Shown: piece after piece, positions 32,375 through 36,242 of the stretch
How the letters are laid out: every line of letters begins with the position of its first letter
How positions within the stretch are numbered: position 1 is the first letter of the stretch
DNA from: an uncultured Christensenellaceae bacterium
GTDB taxonomy: Bacteria; Bacillota; Clostridia; Christensenellales; Borkfalkiaceae
NCBI GenBank assembly: GCA_910586675.1
Contig: CAJUJO010000015.1
Coordinates: 1-36,242 of the forward strand
Direction of reading: 5' to 3'
DNA: 36,242 nt
The notes under the pieces: generated by a model
Told to the model about the DNA's origin: nothing
The model's database searches: none
What the model saw: only the letters and a program-made list of their open reading frames with translations
Made by a program: the position numbers and the translations under genes

Positions 32375-33244
32375 ATCCGAAGATTCGATCAGTTCGCAGC
32401 CGACGAGGGTGGGATCGAAGGATTTTTCGCTGTGATAGTAGGAATATTCCTCCAATGAAAAATCGGGAGGGAGACGGGAAGGTGAAAATCCCGTCAGTTC
32501 TTTGAAGATGCGGTTAAAGCTCCGTATCGTGCCGAATCCGCATTGCTCGGCAACGTCCGTAAACGACAGGCTTGCATCGCTCCGCATAAGGCGGATGGCG
32601 TTATCCGTGCGGACGTAATTGAGGTGTTGGGAAAAGGTGATCCCCGTGATTCCGTGAAAGTATCTCGAAAAATAGGCGGGGCTCATGCCCATAAACGCCG
32701 CAGCGTCGTCGAAGGTGATATACTGATACTTTTCGTCGATCTCTTCGAGAAGTCGGATAAACGATTGCGCTGTTTTATCGTCTTGTTCCCGCGGAACGGC
32801 GCCTTCGCGGCGGTATATTTCCACCAGAAGACGCGCGACGATGCAGCCCGCTTCCGCGCCGTAAAAGCGCCGCTTTTCGGCAAGTACGCGCCGCAACTCG
32901 GCATAAACGGAGGGGATGGGGTACGAGCCGTTCAGCATCGGAGAGGGGAGTTTTAATCCGTTCGCAAAGTGCCGGATCACGCCCGCGTCGAATACGAATA
33001 CAATAAGAACCGTTCCCGGCACGGACGCCTGCATGTGGTGGACCTGCCCGCTGTCGATGAACAGGGCCTGCCCGACGGAGAGAGCGTGCCGCCTTCGCTC
33101 GCAGAAAACGTCGATTCCGCCCTGCTCCACGTAGATAAGCTCGCAGTCGTAATGCCAGTGGAGCAGATTGTGCGAATTGCGGTATTTTCCCGCCCAAATG
33201 CGTACTTCATCCCGATATTGCCAAATTTCACGTTTTGCAAGCAT
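32372..33244 (-). CDS. AraC-family transcriptional regulator with cupin sensor domain
   Basis: This is a 290-residue protein. The N-terminal cupin (about 15-110) contains LHWHYDCELIYVEQGG and GQALFIDSGQVHHM, typical sugar-sensing histidine-rich strands. The C-terminal double HTH (about 168-265) reads ITFDDAAAFMGMSPAYFSRYFHGITG, then SFTDVAEQCGFGTIRSFNRIFKELTGFSPS, the AraC/XylS signature. The SD AAGGAAACG precedes the start. It is divergent from galT across about 330 bp. That it controls galTK is inference from this arrangement and from a galT -10 lacking a proper -35. Confidence 0.9.
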   Translation of the reverse strand: MLAKREIWQYRDEVRIWAGKYRNSHNLLHWHYDCELIYVEQGGIDVFCERRRHALSVGQALFIDSGQVHHMQASVPGTVLIVFVFDAGVIRHFANGLKLPSPMLNGSYPIPSVYAELRRVLAEKRRFYGAEAGCIVARLLVEIYRREGAVPREQDDKTAQSFIRLLEEIDEKYQYITFDDAAAFMGMSPAYFSRYFHGITGITFSQHLNYVRTDNAIRLMRSDASLSFTDVAEQCGFGTIRSFNRIFKELTGFSPSRLPPDFSLEEYSYYHSEKSFDPTLVGCELIESSD

Positions 33245-33262
33245 AATCGTTTCCTTTATTTT

Positions 33263-33291
33263 ATTATAAACTCAACTATTTCACTTGTCAA
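33263..33291 (-). promoter_or_regulatory. Consensus promoter of the AraC-family gene
   Basis: On the minus strand: TTGACA (33291-33286), 17 bp, TATAAT (33268-33263), a perfect consensus. The predicted leader is about 12 nt. Confidence 0.88.
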
Positions 33292-33334
33292 GATTTTTAG
33301 GACAATAAATGTCCATAACTGAGCAAGAAGTTGC

Positions 33335-33363
33335 TTGTAATTTTTCGTCGAATACTGTATACT
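33335..33363 (+). promoter_or_regulatory. Candidate promoter of a short unit upstream of galT
   Basis: TTGTAA (33335-33340), 17 bp, TATACT (33358-33363). The predicted start is near 33370. No coding gene follows before the strong terminator at 33464. Confidence 0.55.
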
Positions 33364-33369
33364 TATATC

Positions 33370-33511
33370 ATCAAACAGAAGCAGGACGGCTGAGTTTGAA
33401 CAACCGCCACCGTCTGAAAATTGTTTGTAATTAACATTGCTCTTCCTCATCCCCCTAATAGTTTAAGACAAAGAGGCGGTATTCATATCGCCTCTTTGTC
33501 TTATCTTTTTT
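33370..33511 (+). ncRNA. Candidate small RNA or attenuator leader upstream of galT
   Basis: About 140 nt lie between a plausible promoter and a strong terminator. There is no ATG or GTG-led ORF; the longest option is a TTG-led 12-codon frame from 33397. A local hairpin can form (33382-33389 with 33410-33416, one bulge). ACCGCC at 33403-33408 is complementary to GGCGGT at 33475-33480, inside the terminator stem, so an antiterminator is conceivable. It may be an independent sRNA or a conditional leader for galTK 62 bp downstream. It matches no riboswitch I recognise. Confidence 0.4.
33464..33511 (+). terminator. Strong terminator or attenuator upstream of galT
   Basis: A perfect 15-bp stem TAAGACAAAGAGGCG / CGCCTCTTTGTCTTA (33464-33478 with 33489-33503), with further inner pairs, is followed by TCTTTTTT. 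Confidence 0.9.
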
Positions 33512-33544
33512 CGGAAATTGTAAATAATTGTCTTAATCGGAAAA

Positions 33545-33550
33545 TATAAT
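33545..33550 (+). promoter_or_regulatory. galT: Probable galT -10 element, activator-type promoter
   Basis: TATAAT at 33545-33550 has only AAATAA at the -35 spacing. The nearest TTG-type hexamers (33518 and 33528) are spaced wrongly at 21 and 11 bp. TTGT occurs twice, 10 bp apart, just upstream. A good -10 without a -35 is typical of activator-dependent promoters, which fits the divergent AraC-family gene. Confidence 0.45.
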
Positions 33551-33573
33551 GATATATTTACCGGAAGGGATTT

Positions 33574-35037
33574 ATGAAAGAAGTATTGAATTATGTCGGA
33601 AAGCTCGTCGGATACGCAAAACAAAGGCTGGAACTTGACGGGCGCAATGAGTTTTACGCGCGCAATACCGTACTCGGTATCATAGGCGCGGAAAGCTGGG
33701 ACGACGGCGCGTCCGTCTCATATGCTGGCGAGAGCATAACGACGCTGTTGAGCGGGCTTATGCATGCTTGCGTGAGAGAAGGGCTTATTGCCGAAGAAGA
33801 TTCGGAACGCATCGCCGATGCCGTAATGGGGGCGCTCATGCTTTCCCCCAAAGAGGTGAATGAGCGGTTCGGCGGGCTTGCGCCCTGCGCAAAGAAAGCG
33901 ACCGATTGGCTTTACGATTACGCAGTTTGTTCCGATTACGTAAAAAAGGAAAAATTGGATGCCAATCCGCGCTTCACGGCGGAAAACGGATTGATCGTAA
34001 CTATCAACCGCGCCAAACCCGAATTCAGGGATCCGAAAAAGGCGGCGAGCGGCAACAGCACGAAGGGGGGATACCCCAAGTGCACCATCTGCCGCGAAAA
34101 CGAGGGCTTTTTCGGCAGGAGCAAACGCACGCTCCGTACGGTCTCCTTAAAGCTTGGCGGGGAGGACTGGTTCTGGCAGTTTTCGCCGTACGGATATTTT
34201 TATCAGCACGGGATTGCCGTCAATTCGCAGCATATTCCCATGCACGTGGATAAGGATACCTTTTATAATCTGATGGATTTTACCGACCTTTTCCCGCATT
34301 GGTTTATCGGCTGCAACGCGCCCCTGCCGCGCATCGGCGGAAGCGTGCTTGCGCACGATCATTATCAGGGTGGCGGCGAAAAGCTTCCGCTCATGGGAGC
34401 GCCCGTTGCGATTGCCCTGCGGCACAAGGATTATCCCGAAGCCGAAATCGGCGTCCTCGATTGGTTCGGTACTGCGGTGCGCGTCGTAAGCAAGGACAGG
34501 GATACCGTTGCGGCGCTTTCGGAAATCGTAAGAAAAGGATGGGTTTCGTACGAAGATAAGGATAAGTTTATCATTCCCGAGGATAAGGACGGCGTGCACA
34601 GCGCGATCAGTCCCACCGTTTTCAAGACGGAGCGCGGCTATGAAATGAACATTATCCTGCGCAACAATATCACGACGGAAGAATATCCCGACGGCGTATT
34701 CCACGCGCATCCCGAATTCCATATCATCAAAAAGGAATCGGTGGGGCTTATCGAAGCGCAGGGGTTGTTTATTCTTCCCGGGCGGCTCGTAGAACAGTTC
34801 AAAGAAATCAAAAAACTGCTCGTTTCGGGTGCGGATCTTCCCGAATCGTTGGAAGAGTTCCGTATGCTGTTCGACGAAATGAAAAAAATGCGGAAATCGT
34901 TCACGCCGGAACAGGCGGAAGAGGCGGTAAAGCGCGAGCTCGGCGACGTATGCGAGCGCATTCTCAAAAATACGGCGGTTTTCAAAACGCACGAAGAAAC
35001 GGCGGAATTTATGCGGAGGTTAGGTTTTTATGCTTAA
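33574..35037 (+). CDS. galT: UDP-glucose--hexose-1-phosphate uridylyltransferase (Firmicutes-type GalT)
   Basis: This 487-residue enzyme of the Leloir pathway exchanges UMP between UDP-glucose and galactose-1-phosphate. It belongs to the longer Firmicutes class, about 490 residues, not the 350-residue E. coli class. Visible signatures are KGGYPKCTICRENEGFFGR, HIPMHVDKDTFYNLMDF, FPHWFIGCNAPLPRIGGS and HDHYQGGGEKLPL; the last carries the conserved histidines of the class. The SD GGAAGGG precedes the ATG. It overlaps galK by 8 bp. pgcA, elsewhere in the window, would process the glucose-1-phosphate formed. Confidence 0.95.
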   Translation: MKEVLNYVGKLVGYAKQRLELDGRNEFYARNTVLGIIGAESWDDGASVSYAGESITTLLSGLMHACVREGLIAEEDSERIADAVMGALMLSPKEVNERFGGLAPCAKKATDWLYDYAVCSDYVKKEKLDANPRFTAENGLIVTINRAKPEFRDPKKAASGNSTKGGYPKCTICRENEGFFGRSKRTLRTVSLKLGGEDWFWQFSPYGYFYQHGIAVNSQHIPMHVDKDTFYNLMDFTDLFPHWFIGCNAPLPRIGGSVLAHDHYQGGGEKLPLMGAPVAIALRHKDYPEAEIGVLDWFGTAVRVVSKDRDTVAALSEIVRKGWVSYEDKDKFIIPEDKDGVHSAISPTVFKTERGYEMNIILRNNITTEEYPDGVFHAHPEFHIIKKESVGLIEAQGLFILPGRLVEQFKEIKKLLVSGADLPESLEEFRMLFDEMKKMRKSFTPEQAEEAVKRELGDVCERILKNTAVFKTHEETAEFMRRLGFYA

Positions 35038-36160
35038 CGAAAAGGATTACGATTACAAAGTCTCTGCGGCGGGCAGAGTCAACCTCATCGGTGAGCACGT
35101 CGACTATTGCGGAGGCAAAGTGCTCCCCGCGGCGCTTACGCTGAAAAATACGGTATACGTACGGGCGAACGGAACGGATAAAATTAATTTATCTTGGACG
35201 GATCTGCCCGATAAGGTAACGTTGGAAATCGGAAAACTGGATAGCTACCGCGATTTGAAATACGCCAAATACCAGGCGGGCAGCGCCTATTTTTGGCAGA
35301 AGGCGGGGCACGAGATAATCGGCTGCGATATGGTGCAGGACTGTACCGTTCCGTTCGGGAGCGGGCTTTCGTCGTCGGCAGCGATCGAGGTTTCCACGAT
35401 AGCCGCGCTAGCCACCGTCGCGGGGGAAGAATTCGACCCCGTGGAGGTCGCTCTTCTCTCGCAAAAGGCGGAGCGGGAATATACGGGCGTAAACTGCGGC
35501 ATCATGGACCAATACATATCCGCATGCGGGAAAGCAGGATGCGCCGTGCTTCTCGACTGTAAGACGCTCGCGCGCGAATACGTTCCCGTGGAACTTGGCG
35601 ATTGCGTGCTCGTCATTACGGGCAGCAATAAACCGCACAACCTTGTGGAGAGCAAATACAACGAACGCCGCGAGGAAACGGAGCAAGCGCTCGCCGCATT
35701 GAAGACCAAGGCGGAAATTTCCTGCCTTGCCGATCTTTCTCCCGCGGGATTCGAAAAAATCTGCGGCGTACTGGGCGGAAAGGTGCTCGACAGAGCGCGC
35801 CACGTCGTGGAAGAATGCGAACGCGTTCGCCTTGCGACGGCGGCGATGCGGGCAGGCGATACGGTTTCGCTGGGCGCGCTTTTGAATGCTTCCCATGCAT
35901 CCTTGCGCGATTTGTACGAGGTTACGGGCAAGGAGTTGGACGCGCTTGCCGCGGCTGCGCAGAGCCATCCCGCTTGCCTCGGTTCCCGCATGACGGGCGC
36001 GGGCTTCGGCGGCTGCACCGTATCGCTCGTCAAAAAGGACGGATTGAAGGACTTCGAGGCGCACGTCGCAAAGGAATACGAGAGGGCGACGGGCTATCCC
36101 GCTTCCTTCTACGACGCGACGCTCGGCGACGGAATAATCGCGGAAAAAATCAAAAAATAA
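35030..36160 (+). CDS. galK: Galactokinase
   Basis: This 376-residue GHMP kinase phosphorylates galactose at C1. The galactokinase signature GRVNLIGEHVDYCGG is at 15-29. The ATP loop PFGSGLSSSAA is at 108-118, and the third GHMP motif is GSRMTGAGFGGCTVSL. A likely catalytic Asp is in NCGIMDQYISACG. The start lies inside the end of galT (8-bp overlap, SD GCGGAGGTTAGG), so the two are translationally coupled. galE is not in the window. Confidence 0.96.
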   Translation: MLNEKDYDYKVSAAGRVNLIGEHVDYCGGKVLPAALTLKNTVYVRANGTDKINLSWTDLPDKVTLEIGKLDSYRDLKYAKYQAGSAYFWQKAGHEIIGCDMVQDCTVPFGSGLSSSAAIEVSTIAALATVAGEEFDPVEVALLSQKAEREYTGVNCGIMDQYISACGKAGCAVLLDCKTLAREYVPVELGDCVLVITGSNKPHNLVESKYNERREETEQALAALKTKAEISCLADLSPAGFEKICGVLGGKVLDRARHVVEECERVRLATAAMRAGDTVSLGALLNASHASLRDLYEVTGKELDALAAAAQSHPACLGSRMTGAGFGGCTVSLVKKDGLKDFEAHVAKEYERATGYPASFYDATLGDGIIAEKIKK

Positions 36161-36165
36161 ATGCG

Positions 36166-36196
36166 AACGGCTTTGCTTCTGCAAAGCCGTTTTTTG
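36166..36196 (+). terminator. Rho-independent terminator after galK
   Basis: An 11-bp stem AACGGCTTTGC / GCAAAGCCGTT (36166-36176 with 36181-36191) has a 4-nt loop followed by T-run. Confidence 0.93.
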
Positions 36197-36197
36197 T

Positions 36198-36228
36198 ATA
36201 ACGAAAACCACGCGATAGTCGCGTGGTT
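36198..36228 (-). terminator. Terminator of a convergent gene beyond the window
   Basis: A perfect 10-bp stem AACCACGCGA / TCGCGTGGTT (36206-36215 with 36219-36228) has a T-run (GGTTTTCGTT) only on the minus strand. It implies a minus-strand gene ending just right of the window. Confidence 0.7.
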
Positions 36229-36242
36229 CAAAAGAGGTTAAC

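Noticed and set aside
1..36242. CRISPR arrays, insertion sequences, phage genes, attachment sites
   Set aside because: No regularly spaced repeats, transposases, integrases or phage structural genes were seen. The window looks like stable chromosome apart from the repeat-rich surface genes.

Overview
The window reads as chromosomal core DNA of a Firmicutes bacterium, most likely a gut-type member of the Clostridia. The basis is gene order. From about 16.0 to 30.5 kb the order is yicC, gmk, rpoZ, priA, def, fmt, rsmB, rlmN, rpe, thiN, a spoVM-like ORF, rpmB (opposite strand), asp23, fakA, recG, which is the Bacillus subtilis yloC-to-recG block. Compared with B. subtilis, remA, coaBC, prpC, prkC and rsgA are missing from this block, and a membrane-dipeptidase gene sits between spoVM and rpmB. 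Order-level placement (for example Christensenellales) is a guess. Promoters are of the sigma-A type (TTGACA, about 17 bp, TATAAT), often with an extended -10 TGn. Most genes have a purine-rich Shine-Dalgarno (SD) site.

Layout. 0.1-5.1 kb: two large exported surface proteins built from InlB/Listeria-Bacteroides repeats. One is a lipoprotein with a C-terminal HEFAH zinc motif; the other has BspA-type leucine-rich repeats. 5.3-8.9 kb: two poly-membrane proteins of unknown function and a phosphoglucomutase. 9.0-10.8 kb: a winged-helix regulator and a TIM-barrel sugar isomerase/epimerase-like enzyme. 10.8-11.6 kb: rpsU, which is very short, and an unrecognised 130-residue protein. 11.6-15.9 kb: pcrA and ligA. 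16.0-25.95 kb: the housekeeping block for nucleotide metabolism, transcription, replication restart, initiator-tRNA formylation, peptide deformylation, rRNA methylation, pentose phosphate and thiamine cofactor. Many of its genes overlap by ATGA or GTGA, implying translational coupling. 26-30.5 kb: rpmB, asp23, fakA, recG. 30.6-31.0 kb: tmRNA (ssrA). 31.25-32.3 kb: a DUF1622 membrane protein and an alpha/beta-hydrolase. 32.4-36.2 kb: an AraC-family regulator divergent from galT-galK, with a strongly terminated short transcription unit in the gap.

Most notable points. (1) A 24-codon spoVM-like ORF lies exactly where spoVM is expected. It has a full SD site but no ATG, GTG or TTG, so it appears to start at AUC; its stop overlaps the start of the dipeptidase gene. 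(2) The tmRNA encodes an unusually long, arginine-rich 22-codon tag ending VALAA. (3) A promoter, structured leader and strong terminator lie upstream of galTK, with a possible antiterminator pairing. (4) Three genes, including pcrA and recG, have a -10 element so close to the ATG that their mRNAs should be leaderless or nearly so. (5) The rpsU promoter is interlaced with the terminator of the gene before it. No mobile elements, CRISPR arrays, tRNAs or rRNAs were seen.
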